NCBI GenBank assembly: GCA_018222865.1
Contig: JAAEZM010000010.1
Location: 1 to 64,000 of the forward strand
Length of the DNA stretch: 64,000 nt
Reading direction: 5' to 3'
DNA from: Alphaproteobacteria bacterium
Lineage (GTDB): Bacteria; Pseudomonadota; Alphaproteobacteria; Caulobacterales; Maricaulaceae
Position 1 is the first letter of the stretch, and every line of letters begins with the position of its first letter. Below are positions 44,607-53,240 of the stretch, piece after piece. The notes under the pieces are model-generated. The model worked only from the letters and a program-made list of their open reading frames with translations. It was not told where the DNA came from and searched no databases. A program made the translations under genes and the position numbers.

Positions 44607-45890
44607 CTACGCGTTATAGTTGTGAATGCGTCGCCCGTCGACGAAAGTTTGTGTGACCTGTCCCGAAAAACGTCTCCTCGACCAGGCGCTATTGCCACGC
44701 GGTGAGCGGAATTCAGCAGGATCGCAGACCCACGGCTTGTCACCATCAATCAGGACCAGGTCTGCCGGAGCTCCAGCGCGCAAACGGCCTTGAGGCAAAC
44801 CGAGCAGGTCTGCAGGCCCGCAGGTCAGCGGTCTGAGGGCCTGCAGCAAGGTCAGCTCACCCTCATGAACCAGGCCAAGCAATGCGCCCAGAAGTGTTTC
44901 CAGCGAAAGCGTGCCGGCGATCGCGAGCGCAAAGGGCTCGCCCTTATCGTCGAAAGGTGTGGGGCGATGGTCGGAAACGATCGCATCAATCTCCCCATCA
45001 GCAACCGCCTCGACCAAGGCGCGGCGGTCATCCTCAAGGCGCAAGGGCGGGTCGATGCGGAAAGCACTATCAAGGGCGCCGGCATCGACTTCATTTAACG
45101 TCATGTGTGCAATGGCGCATGTGGCTGCGATCTCCAGATCGCGCTTGCGCGCTTGCCGGATGGCGCTGAGGCCCTCTCGTGTGGACACACGGTCGATCAT
45201 CAGCTTGCCGCCGGTCAGCGCCGCAATAGAGGCGTCGCGGTCAATGGCGATCCGCTCGGAAATGGTGGGCTCTGCCGGCAGGCCAAAGCGTGAGGACCAG
45301 TCGCTTTCAGTGGCGACTGTACCCTGACTTAAAGCCGGATCGGCCGGGCGCAGGGCCAGCCAAAGATCAAACTGGCTGGCATAGCTCATGACCCGGCGCA
45401 GGGTCTTGCTGTCGCTAATTGTGTGATCGCCATGGCCTGCATAGACGGCGCCGCCGCGCGCCATCAGACCAAGCTCGCTCATCTCTGTTCCCGCAAGTGC
45501 GCGCGTGGCGCCTGCGGCGGAATAGATGCGGACGGGATAGTGTGCAAAGCCCCGGCTCATCCCGGCAAAGCCATCGGCCTTGTCGAGCGGTGCGCTGGCA
45601 TTTGGGGCAAGTACGATCGAGCCGAAGCCGCCGGCAGCGGCGCTGGCGGCCAGGCTGGGCAAGGTCTCGCCGTCTGGGGTGAGCGCGGCTTCCTTCGCAC
45701 AGCGCAGGTCAATCAAGGCCGGAGCGAGGACCTTCCCACCGGCATCGATAACTTCGTCCGCACCCGTGAGGTCGATATCATCGCCGACTTGCGCAATGAG
45801 CCCGTCTTCTACCAAGACGCCGCCCGGAGCATCATGATCAGAGGCGGGATCGATCAGCCGCGCATTGGTGATGGCAAAGCTCGCACTCAT
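44607..45890 (-). CDS. pyrX: Dihydroorotase-like protein lacking the metal site (PyrC-prime / PyrX type)
   Basis: The 427-residue protein has the amidohydrolase fold of class I dihydroorotase (ANARLIDPASDHDAPGGVLVED split, SDHRPTPFDDKGEPFALA, GPADLLGLPQGRLRAGAPAD). Where active enzymes have D-x-H-x-H, it reads D61-L-R-C-A, so the two metal-binding histidines are missing. In Pseudomonas a similar inactive protein is needed to assemble the aspartate carbamoyltransferase complex. The 4-base overlap with pyrB supports that role; an active dihydroorotase must be elsewhere. Confidence 0.88.
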   Translation of the reverse strand: MSASFAITNARLIDPASDHDAPGGVLVEDGLIAQVGDDIDLTGADEVIDAGGKVLAPALIDLRCAKEAALTPDGETLPSLAASAAAGGFGSIVLAPNASAPLDKADGFAGMSRGFAHYPVRIYSAAGATRALAGTEMSELGLMARGGAVYAGHGDHTISDSKTLRRVMSYASQFDLWLALRPADPALSQGTVATESDWSSRFGLPAEPTISERIAIDRDASIAALTGGKLMIDRVSTREGLSAIRQARKRDLEIAATCAIAHMTLNEVDAGALDSAFRIDPPLRLEDDRRALVEAVADGEIDAIVSDHRPTPFDDKGEPFALAIAGTLSLETLLGALLGLVHEGELTLLQALRPLTCGPADLLGLPQGRLRAGAPADLVLIDGDKPWVCDPAEFRSPRGNSAWSRRRFSGQVTQTFVDGRRIHNYNA

Positions 45891-46849
45891 GCCGCATCCT
45901 CCTTGCGCAGATTGGTGCCGATCAGTTCGAGAATTGCCATGCGCACCGCCACCCCGTTTTCCACTTGCTCCATGATCACGGAGTGTTTTGGATCGTCAGC
46001 CAATTGGGAGTGGATCTCGGTACCGCGGTTCATCGGGCCTGGGTGCATGACCAGAACGTCGGGCTTGGCTCGCGCGATACGTTCATGGCTGAGCCCAAAG
46101 AGATGGAAGAACTCGCGGCCGGACGGGACGAAGCCACCCGCCATGCGCTCTTTTTGCTGGCGAAGTGCCATCACCGCATCGCAATCACTTATCGCTTCAT
46201 CGAGATCCGTGAAGACCTCTACTCCCCATTGATCAATATCTGCGGGAAGGAGTGTCGGCGGGGCACACACGCGGATATCTGCTCCCAGCATGGAGAGGAG
46301 CCCGATATTCGACCGCGCCACACGACTATGAAGGATGTCGCCGACGATCAGAACCCGCCGACCGCCTACCGAGCCCCAATGCCGGTTCATTGTGAACACG
46401 TCGAGAAGGCCCTGCGTTGGGTGTTGATGCATGCCATCGCCCGCATTGACCACTGAGAGATCCGTGCGATCGGCGAGGAAGCTGGGCGCGCCGGTTGCGC
46501 CGTGACGAACGACCAGAATATCAGGCTGCATGGCGGCCAGATTGCGCGCCGTGTCGGAGAGGCTCTCGCCTTTCTTGGCCGAAGACTGAGCAATGGCGAA
46601 ATTCACCACATCAGCGCCAAGCCTTTTCGCCGCCATTTCGAAACTGCCCTGAGTGCGTGTTGACGCTTCAAAGAAGAGGTTCAGCACCGTCATGCCCTGC
46701 AGCGCATCCGAGCTTCGCCGTGTCGTCTTATTGACCGCACGCCAATGCTCGGCGCGTTCAAAGATCAGGGAAATATCGACGGGATTAAGGTCGGCCACCG
46801 AAATCAGGTGGCGGTGAGGAAATTCATAGGAGAATGCCGCGCGGGTCAT
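45887..46849 (-). CDS. pyrB: Aspartate carbamoyltransferase catalytic subunit
   Basis: The 320-residue enzyme makes carbamoyl-aspartate in pyrimidine synthesis. The carbamoyl-phosphate loop FFEASTRTQGSFEMAAKRLG, HPTQGLLD and VMHPGPMNRG are all intact. Its gene overlaps that of the dihydroorotase-like partner by 4 bases, and plsY follows, which fits co-translation of the ATCase complex. No regulatory leader is obvious in the 160 bases upstream. Confidence 0.95.
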   Translation of the reverse strand: MTRAAFSYEFPHRHLISVADLNPVDISLIFERAEHWRAVNKTTRRSSDALQGMTVLNLFFEASTRTQGSFEMAAKRLGADVVNFAIAQSSAKKGESLSDTARNLAAMQPDILVVRHGATGAPSFLADRTDLSVVNAGDGMHQHPTQGLLDVFTMNRHWGSVGGRRVLIVGDILHSRVARSNIGLLSMLGADIRVCAPPTLLPADIDQWGVEVFTDLDEAISDCDAVMALRQQKERMAGGFVPSGREFFHLFGLSHERIARAKPDVLVMHPGPMNRGTEIHSQLADDPKHSVIMEQVENGVAVRMAILELIGTNLRKEDAA

Positions 46850-47012
46850 CCTGCCTCCCGGTCCTTAAGAGCCTTCAACAAGGTTTGCGGCGGTATAGTG
46901 GGCGTTGCCCGCCCGCGCAAGCCTGAGCCGGGCAGACGGGAGAAAACTTGCGCAATTGCGTTTGAATGGCGGGGACGCGCGCTAAACCCGGCTAATGCAG
47001 TATATGTGAGCC

Positions 47013-47525
47013 ATGACCAAGATTCGCACCATGACCGCCGGTGATGCCGAGGATGTCCGCACCATCTACCAGGCGGGGATTGATACCGGTCAGGCGACCT
47101 TTGAAACACACGCGCCCGACTGGACCGCCTTTGACCAGGGCAAAATGGCGGCCCCACGCCTGGTCAGCGTTGATGAAGACGGCTCGGTCACGGGCTGGGC
47201 CGTGCTCAGCCCGACCTCATCGCGCTGTGTGTATGGCGGGGTCGCCGAGATCACCATTTACGTTGCCGCCTCAGTACGCGGGAAGGGCGTGGGCACCATG
47301 TTGATGGAGGCGATGGTCGAGGCGTCAGAGGCTGAGGGTATATGGACGCTGGTGGCTGGCATTTTCCCTGAAAACGAAGGCTCGGTCGCACTGCACCAGA
47401 AGGCGGGCTTCGACATCCTCGGGCGACGCAAGCGGATCGGAAAGATGCGCCATGGGCCGATGGCTGGGCAGTGGCGGGATATTCTCTGGCTTGAGCGCAG
47501 AAGCAGCCGTGTTGGGATCGACTAA
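47013..47525 (+). CDS. GNAT acetyltransferase, phosphinothricin/methionine sulfone type
   Basis: The 170-residue protein has the PAT/MddA layout: an N-terminal IRTMTAGDAEDVRTIYQAGI, ATFETHAPDW, then the acetyl-CoA loop AASVRGKGVGTMLMEAMV and a closing segment NEGSVALHQKAGF. Related enzymes acetylate glutamine-synthetase inhibitors such as phosphinothricin or methionine sulfoximine. The substrate is not fixed by sequence. The gene is divergent from pyrB. Confidence 0.85.
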   Translation: MTKIRTMTAGDAEDVRTIYQAGIDTGQATFETHAPDWTAFDQGKMAAPRLVSVDEDGSVTGWAVLSPTSSRCVYGGVAEITIYVAASVRGKGVGTMLMEAMVEASEAEGIWTLVAGIFPENEGSVALHQKAGFDILGRRKRIGKMRHGPMAGQWRDILWLERRSSRVGID

Positions 47526-47601
47526 ATCAGATCGGATTGGACCAATCAGATTTCCCCTCTAGGGTGAAGGCATATGAGTGGCCTCTTGCGGAGAGGGAAG
47601 C

Positions 47602-48618
47602 ATGCCTAAAGTCCTGGTGACCGGTGCAACCGGGTTTATTGCCTCACATGTTGTGCTGGAATTGATCGAGCGAGGTTATGCGGTCCGCGGCTCTGCCCGG
47701 TCGGCCGACAAAGCCGACGCCCTCAATGCAATCCTGTCCGATTATGCCGGCAAACCCGTGGAGATCGAGCTGGTCAACCTGGACCTGAACCGCGACGAAG
47801 GCTGGGCGGAGGCAATGAATGGCGTCGACTTTGTCCAGCATATTGCCTCGCCCTTTCCGCCGACCCAGCCAGAGAGCCCTGATGATCTGATTATTCCTGC
47901 GCGCGATGGTGCTTTGCGTGCGCTCAAGGCGGCCGAGGCTGCAGGGATTAAGCGCGTGGTCCTGACCTCGTCGGTCGCCGCAGTTGATAATGGCTGGGGA
48001 AAGTCCGGACCGGATATCTATGACGAAACCTCCTGGACGACGATGACCGGCCCTGAACCGGTTCCTGCCTATAGCCAGTCCAAAACGATCGCGGAGCAGG
48101 CTGCCTGGGATTATGTCAAAGGCGAGGGTGAGGGGCTGGAACTGGCGGTTATCAATCCTGCGGCTGTGCTGGGGCCTGCGATGAGCGAGGATGTTTCGAC
48201 CTCGCTGAGCCTGGTATCGACCGCACTTGGCGGAACGCTCCCGGCGTTTCCCCCGCTGGCTTTTGGCGTTGTAGATGTGCGCGATATCGCCAAGGCACAT
48301 GTCGAGGCAATGTTGCGGCCAGAGGCTGCGGGGGAGCGCTTCATCATGTCGGCTGGCGAGTTATGGTTCCGTGAAGTCGGCGATATCTTACGTGAGGCTT
48401 ATCCGGACCGAAAAATACCATCGTCTGAGATGCCGGTCTGGCTGGCTAAGTTATTTGCGCTCTTCATGCCGGCACTCAAGCCATCGGCACACAGGTTGGG
48501 TCGGCTCAATCGGTATTCCAATCAGAAGGCCCGCGAGCAGCTGGGAATCGAGTTTAGGTCGCCGCAGGATGCAGTGCGGGCGAGCGCGGAAAGCCTGATC
48601 AAGCTTGGTATCTTTTAG
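47602..48618 (+). CDS. NAD(P)-dependent epimerase/reductase, dihydroflavonol-4-reductase type
   Basis: The 338-residue extended short-chain dehydrogenase shows VTGATGFIASHVV (dinucleotide loop), VDFVQHIASPFP, VLTSSVAAV and the YSQSK catalytic Tyr/Lys motif. These enzymes reduce aldehydes or ketones or epimerise sugars; the DFR-like N-terminus favours a carbonyl reductase. The start at 47602 has GGAGAGGGAAG upstream. It stands as a single gene before the MBL-fold gene. Confidence 0.85.
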   Translation: MPKVLVTGATGFIASHVVLELIERGYAVRGSARSADKADALNAILSDYAGKPVEIELVNLDLNRDEGWAEAMNGVDFVQHIASPFPPTQPESPDDLIIPARDGALRALKAAEAAGIKRVVLTSSVAAVDNGWGKSGPDIYDETSWTTMTGPEPVPAYSQSKTIAEQAAWDYVKGEGEGLELAVINPAAVLGPAMSEDVSTSLSLVSTALGGTLPAFPPLAFGVVDVRDIAKAHVEAMLRPEAAGERFIMSAGELWFREVGDILREAYPDRKIPSSEMPVWLAKLFALFMPALKPSAHRLGRLNRYSNQKAREQLGIEFRSPQDAVRASAESLIKLGIF

Positions 48619-48659
48619 AGGCTTGACCAGGCTGCGCCAAACACGCCACCGTCTCGCCC

Positions 48660-49592
48660 ATGTTGAGTGTTCTGACATCCCTGGCATTAATCACCACCGG
48701 GCAGCCCCTGGCAGAGCCGGGCTGTGAGCTTGAACTTGTCGTCCTTGGTGTGGCGCAGGACGGTGGCATGCCGCAATTCGGGAGCTTCGAAGACCCGGCC
48801 TGGGAAGATCCCTCCCTGCGGCGCACGGCGACTTCGATCGCGGTGATCAATCAGGATACGCAAGAACGCGTATTGTTCGAGGCAACACCGGATATACGCG
48901 ATCAACTCTACCGGCTTGATCGCGTGCTACCGCGCGAGGACCGCCCGGGCCTCGACGGCATTTTTCTTACTCATGCGCATATGGGGCATTATACCGGTCT
49001 GATGTTTCTGGGGCATGAGAGTATCGGCGCCCAGGGGGTGCCGGTTTATGCCATGCCCGATATGAGCAATTACCTTTTCACCAATGGTCCCTGGGACCAG
49101 CTTGTGCGCTACGGTAATATCGATCTCGAACCGCTTGCGGCTGAGGAAGCGGTCGAGATTGCCGGCATGCGCGTTACCCCCTTCCTCGTACCGCACCGGC
49201 AAGAATACTCAGAAGTGGTCGGCTTTCACATACAGGGCCCGGAGCGCTCGGCTCTATTCCTGCCGGATATTGATAGCTGGGAAGAATGGGATGAGTGGGG
49301 CGTGCGTATCGAGGATTGGATCGCATCGGTCGATGTCGCTTATCTCGATGCAACCTTCTTTGCCAATGGCGAGATCGCCGGGCGGGACATGTCAGGGTTT
49401 CCGCATCCCTTCATCCGTCATTCCATGGAGCGCTTTGCGGTTCTGCCGGATGTGGAAAAGTCGAAAATTCGCTTTATTCATTTCAACCACACCAATCCGG
49501 TCCGATACCCGTCCTCTCCTGAGCGGCAGGAAGTGCTGGCGGCAGGGTATGGGCTGGCGGATGAGAATGAGCGTTTCTGTTTGAGTGAGTGA
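48660..49592 (+). CDS. Metallo-beta-lactamase fold hydrolase, PqqB-like
   Basis: The 310-residue protein begins with a short signal-like stretch (SVLTSLALITTG) and has the MBL metal site THAHMGHYTG (His residues and an atypical Gly-His in place of the usual Asp-His), a further His in FLVPHR, and LPDIDSW as the acidic ligand. LGVAQDGGMPQ at the N-terminus is the PqqB-type loop. PqqB helps pyrroloquinoline quinone synthesis, but no other pqq gene is here, so it is better called a PqqB-like MBL protein. Confidence 0.75.
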   Translation: MLSVLTSLALITTGQPLAEPGCELELVVLGVAQDGGMPQFGSFEDPAWEDPSLRRTATSIAVINQDTQERVLFEATPDIRDQLYRLDRVLPREDRPGLDGIFLTHAHMGHYTGLMFLGHESIGAQGVPVYAMPDMSNYLFTNGPWDQLVRYGNIDLEPLAAEEAVEIAGMRVTPFLVPHRQEYSEVVGFHIQGPERSALFLPDIDSWEEWDEWGVRIEDWIASVDVAYLDATFFANGEIAGRDMSGFPHPFIRHSMERFAVLPDVEKSKIRFIHFNHTNPVRYPSSPERQEVLAAGYGLADENERFCLSE

Positions 49593-49680
49593 GAAGGGTC
49601 GCCGGTAAGGGAGGATAGCCGTGACCACTTAGGCGACACGGTTTTCCGGCCCTGCGCTTTCGGGCAGCTCTACAACCCGG

Positions 49681-50595
49681 CTAGCCAAGTACTTTCAGCC
49701 AGAAGGGGATGGTGATGAAGCAAAACAAGGCTGACGCTGTGATGTCGCCTGCGGAATAGGGCGCATCACCGCCCAATTGCTTGGCGAGTACATAGGCAGA
49801 TGCCGCGCCCGGCGAGGCGCCCGTAAGGACCAAGACTGTAAGGGGTACACCTTCAATCCCCATGGCAAGGCCGAGCCCATAAAAGACCAGTGGCCCGATA
49901 ATCAGTTTCAGAAAAACTGAGAGCCCCAGCAGACGCGGACGCGCGCGCATGGCGGTAAAGTTCAGGCCTGCACCAACGGCTAGTAGGATAAGCGGCAGCG
50001 CGGCCTTGCCGAGCATGTCGACCGTGTTCCAGACCGGGTCGGGGATAGCGAAGCCTGAAAAATTCACAATCCCACCGAGCCCGGAGCCAAGAATAAGCGG
50101 ATTGGTCAAAATGCGATAAATCACAGAGCGCCATTCCGGCTTGGACCCGTCTCCCCAAATGGAGAGCACGGCGACGCATTCGATATTCACCAGCGGGATG
50201 GAGGCGGCCATGATCAGCGCGACCAGGACCTCGCCCTCAGCGCCGAAAAGCGAGATCGCCAGCGCCATGATCAAAAGACCATTCCACCGCGCCGTCGCCT
50301 GGAACAGGCTGGTATAGGTCGGGCCGGGTATGGGTAAGACCGGTTTCAGCGCCAGGGTGATCGCTGCCATCGCCAGAAAGCCACCCATTGCCGCCGCCAT
50401 GAAGCTTCCCAGCTGGATCTCGGACAGGTCAGCGCGCGCGATGGACGTGAACAGGATGGCGGGTGAAAGGCCGAGATAGGCTAGGCGGGAGATTGGTCCC
50501 CAGCTGGCATCCGGCAGGAGATGACTGCGACGTAAGAGCCAGCCGATAAAGATTGTGCCGAAAACGGGAAAGAGGGCTGCGCCGATCGAATTCAT
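49681..50595 (-). CDS. AEC family transporter
   Basis: The 304-residue protein has about ten hydrophobic helices in two halves and matches the auxin efflux carrier family: PVFGTIFIGWLLRR at the start, ILTNPLILGSGLGG in the middle, VGAGLNFTA and TGASPGAASAYVLAKQLGGD at the end. Members export or import carboxylates such as malonate and malate. Its start overlaps the ruvX stop by 4 bases, which is a common accidental-looking pairing. Confidence 0.85.
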   Translation of the reverse strand: MNSIGAALFPVFGTIFIGWLLRRSHLLPDASWGPISRLAYLGLSPAILFTSIARADLSEIQLGSFMAAAMGGFLAMAAITLALKPVLPIPGPTYTSLFQATARWNGLLIMALAISLFGAEGEVLVALIMAASIPLVNIECVAVLSIWGDGSKPEWRSVIYRILTNPLILGSGLGGIVNFSGFAIPDPVWNTVDMLGKAALPLILLAVGAGLNFTAMRARPRLLGLSVFLKLIIGPLVFYGLGLAMGIEGVPLTVLVLTGASPGAASAYVLAKQLGGDAPYSAGDITASALFCFITIPFWLKVLG

Positions 50596-51047
50596 TCGCC
50601 TAGCATCCCAAGACGGTCGAGCGCGCTCTGGAGAATGTTTGCGGCGGCGTGCGCGTCAATGATGTCCTTGCGCTTGTCGCGGCGCACGCCCGCCGCGATC
50701 AGCTTTTCTTCCGCCTCGAAGGTGGACAGCCGTTCGTCCTGGAAAGCGATGGGAATATCGCGGATCTGGCAGAGATTGCGCGCCATGGCTTTAGCCGATT
50801 GCGCGCGCGGTCCTTCCGACCCATCCATATTCACTGGAAGGCCGATAATCATCCCCGCCGCCTGGCGCTCGTCGAAGAGTTCAAAAAGGCGAGCCGCATC
50901 ATCGCGGAATTTCGTGCGTTTGATTGTCTCGACCGCCATGGGTACGCCGCGCGAGGCCCCGCAGGCGGCGACGCCAATAGTCTTTGTGCCCGGGTCAAGC
51001 GCAATCAGAGCGCCATCGGGCATATCTTCCAGGATCAAGATAGGCAT
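50592..51047 (-). CDS. ruvX: Holliday junction resolvase-like YqgF/RuvX
   Basis: The 151-residue RNase H-fold protein has LIALDPGTKTIGVAACG (first acidic residue), IIGLPVNMDGSEGP, IAFQDERLSTFEAE and IDAHAAANILQ (last acidic site). It acts in processing 16S rRNA ends or in recombination. It is intact and heads a two-gene unit with the AEC transporter. Confidence 0.94.
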   Translation of the reverse strand: MPILILEDMPDGALIALDPGTKTIGVAACGASRGVPMAVETIKRTKFRDDAARLFELFDERQAAGMIIGLPVNMDGSEGPRAQSAKAMARNLCQIRDIPIAFQDERLSTFEAEEKLIAAGVRRDKRKDIIDAHAAANILQSALDRLGMLGE

Positions 51048-51138
51048 GGCGGCTGTCTACGCGATTGTGATGAATTGGCAAAGCCTTGCCTGCTTGACCC
51101 ACTGCACGGAGCAATGCTGAAAGGCGGATCAATCAAGG

Positions 51139-52356
51139 ATGCCGCCCATGTTGTCTCGCTATCTCTCCCTCACCATCGCTTCACTCGCCGCTATCGTCTT
51201 GGTGGCTTTGCCGACGCGTGCGCAGACCGAGGGGCGTGATCAATGGGTCATAGGCGAAAGGCATGTGGTCACCTCGGACATCCTCGGGAGCGACCGTGAT
51301 ATCTGGATCTCACTGCCGCAAAGCTATCAGTTCAGCCATCATTATCGTGACTACCCTGTTCTCTATGCACTTGACGGCGATAAGTTTTTCCATCCCTTCA
51401 CCGGTGTCGTGCAGCAATTGAGTTCTGACGCGACCCCGCTCATCCCGGAGATGATTGTTGTCGGGATTGCCAGTCAGAACCGGCTGACTGATTCCACCCC
51501 GACGCAATCTCTTATCGGTGCGGATGGCCGGGAATCGCCAGCCTGGGGGGCGAGCGGTGGTGGCGAGGCATTCCAGCGTTTTCTTGAAGACGAGGTGATC
51601 GCCTATGTCGAGGCGAATTACTCCACTTCCGATTATCGTATCCTCGCGGGCTATTCGCTAACCGGGCTCAGCGTGGCGCATAATCTCTTCACCCGCCCGG
51701 ATTTGTTTGATGCGCATATCGTTATGGATGCATCAATCTGGTGGGATGATTATCTCATTCTCGATCTGGCCGACGCCGCCAGGGCGCAGGGCGGATTTGA
51801 TCACAACCAGCTCTTCATCACCACGACCTCGCAGAATTACCCCGCACCTTACATCACGGTCGAGGCAGGCGGGCGCGAGCTGGTCGCGGCGCTTGAGGCA
51901 GATCCGATCGAAGGCTTGGCGCTCACCCATCACGCCATCACCCGTGAAACCCATCATAATCTCGCAGCGATCAGCCTTTATGAGGGGCTCGTTTCGGTGT
52001 TTGAGGGCTATATGCTGACGCTGGACGACCTCTATCTACATCCGGAAAACATCGCTTTGCAGATGGATGCGCTCTCGGACCGTCTGGACGCGCCGATGGC
52101 GCCTTCAGAGGGCGTTATGAGCTTTTTTGGCCATTACTTCCTGCGCGGCGTTTCCCCAACGGAACCGGACAAGGCGATGACCTATTTCCGCCTCAACACC
52201 CGTTATTATCCGGCATCTCCTCAGGCCTGGTTCGCCCTGGGGCGAGCCTTGGTCGATGAGAGCGAGCTGGAAGAGGCGCGTACGGTTCTGGAGCAGGCGC
52301 TGGAACTGGATCCGGATCATGAAGCGGCTCAGGCGCTGCTCTCCACGCTCGATTAA
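51139..52356 (+). CDS. Secreted alpha/beta esterase (BesA/Fes-like) with C-terminal TPR
   Basis: The 405-residue protein has a signal peptide (LTIASLAAIVLVALPTRA), the esterase fold of the esterase D / siderophore esterase group (YPVLYALDGDKFFHPFTG; nucleophile in LAGYSLTGLS; PDLFDAHIVMDASIWW; a His in THHNL-like ETHHNLA), and a short TPR-like ending (PQAWFALGRALVDESELEEA). The nucleophile loop reads G-Y-S-L-T-G in place of the usual G-x-S-x-G-G. The substrate is unknown; iron-siderophore esters are one option. Confidence 0.78.
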   Translation: MPPMLSRYLSLTIASLAAIVLVALPTRAQTEGRDQWVIGERHVVTSDILGSDRDIWISLPQSYQFSHHYRDYPVLYALDGDKFFHPFTGVVQQLSSDATPLIPEMIVVGIASQNRLTDSTPTQSLIGADGRESPAWGASGGGEAFQRFLEDEVIAYVEANYSTSDYRILAGYSLTGLSVAHNLFTRPDLFDAHIVMDASIWWDDYLILDLADAARAQGGFDHNQLFITTTSQNYPAPYITVEAGGRELVAALEADPIEGLALTHHAITRETHHNLAAISLYEGLVSVFEGYMLTLDDLYLHPENIALQMDALSDRLDAPMAPSEGVMSFFGHYFLRGVSPTEPDKAMTYFRLNTRYYPASPQAWFALGRALVDESELEEARTVLEQALELDPDHEAAQALLSTLD

Positions 52357-52449
52357 GCCGTATTGACACAGCCGTAGCCGCCATGCCGTCTTGCAGTTGC
52401 GAAACGCGGTTGCTACTCAATCAGCTTCGAATTTCCGGAGTGATTTCCC

Positions 52450-52737
52450 ATGTCCGTGACCGCTGACGACGTACGCCGCATTGCGCGGTTGGCACGTATC
52501 GCCGAGCCTGAGGACCGGCTCGACACCCTGACGGGTGAATTGAACGGCATTCTTGACTGGATCGAGATGCTTAACGAGGTGGATGTCGAAGGCGTAGAGG
52601 CCATGACAACACCGGTGAAATTCCCGCTACCTCAGCGCGTGGATGAAGTCACGGACGGCGATTGTCGCGACAAGGTGCTCGCCAATGCGCCGAAGTCTGA
52701 CGAAGGCTTCTTCGTCGTGCCAAAATCCGTCGAATAG
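52450..52737 (+). CDS. gatC: Asp/Glu-tRNA amidotransferase subunit C
   Basis: The 95-residue protein stabilises GatA in the amidotransferase complex. It shows DDVRRIARLARIAEPED, LTGELNGILDWIEMLNEVD and the Pro-rich linker with MTTPVKFPLPQRVDEVTDG. It opens a tightly packed seven-gene operon that ends with gatB; each gene starts within 15 bases of the previous one or overlaps it. Confidence 0.94.
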   Translation: MSVTADDVRRIARLARIAEPEDRLDTLTGELNGILDWIEMLNEVDVEGVEAMTTPVKFPLPQRVDEVTDGDCRDKVLANAPKSDEGFFVVPKSVE

Positions 52738-52740
52738 GAC

Positions 52741-53226
52741 GTGAGCGGCCGTATCGACATACGACGTGAGGACCCCACCTCCGCCGATGCTGTGGAGCTG
52801 ATCGAAGAGCTCAATGCGACCATGCTCGATCTGTATCCACCGGAGCATTGCCACCATATGCCGCCCGAAACCTTGGTGGATAAGGGTGCCTGTTTCCTCG
52901 TCGCGCGTGACGCAGACGGTGCTGTGGGATGTGGGGCCGTGGTGCCGCTGGATGGTGAGACCGTGGAGCTGAAGCGCTTCTACACCCGTCCGCATGCTCG
53001 CCGGTCCGGTGCTGCGAAAGGCATTTTAAAGGCGCTGGAAGCCTGGTCGATTGAGCAGGGCTTCCGTCACATGATGCTTGAAACGGGGTCACGTTCCGAC
53101 CCGGCCATCGCGCTTTACGCGGGCCATGGTTTCACGACCCGCGGTCCTTTCGGCGATTATGAGCCGACCGCGGATACCGTTTTCTACGAAAAATCGATTG
53201 CTGGCACGGCGCCAGCCACAACTTGA
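52741..53226 (+). CDS. GNAT acetyltransferase inside the gat operon
   Basis: The 161-residue protein has the acetyl-CoA-binding core of GNAT: FLVARDADGAVGCGAVVPL, VELKRFYTRPHARRSGAAKGILKALE in two parts, and a closing IALYAGHGFTTRGPFGDYEP. The substrate is unknown. It starts with GTG 3 bases after gatC (with AGGAC upstream) and ends 14 bases before gatA, so it is translated with them. Confidence 0.85.
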   Translation: MSGRIDIRREDPTSADAVELIEELNATMLDLYPPEHCHHMPPETLVDKGACFLVARDADGAVGCGAVVPLDGETVELKRFYTRPHARRSGAAKGILKALEAWSIEQGFRHMMLETGSRSDPAIALYAGHGFTTRGPFGDYEPTADTVFYEKSIAGTAPATT

Positions 53227-53240
53227 TCGGATAAACTCTG

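Noticed and set aside
48660-49592. Assigning the MBL-fold gene as pqqB in a PQQ pathway
   Set aside because: No pqqA, C, D or E is nearby and the metal motif is atypical, so only a PqqB-like fold is claimed.
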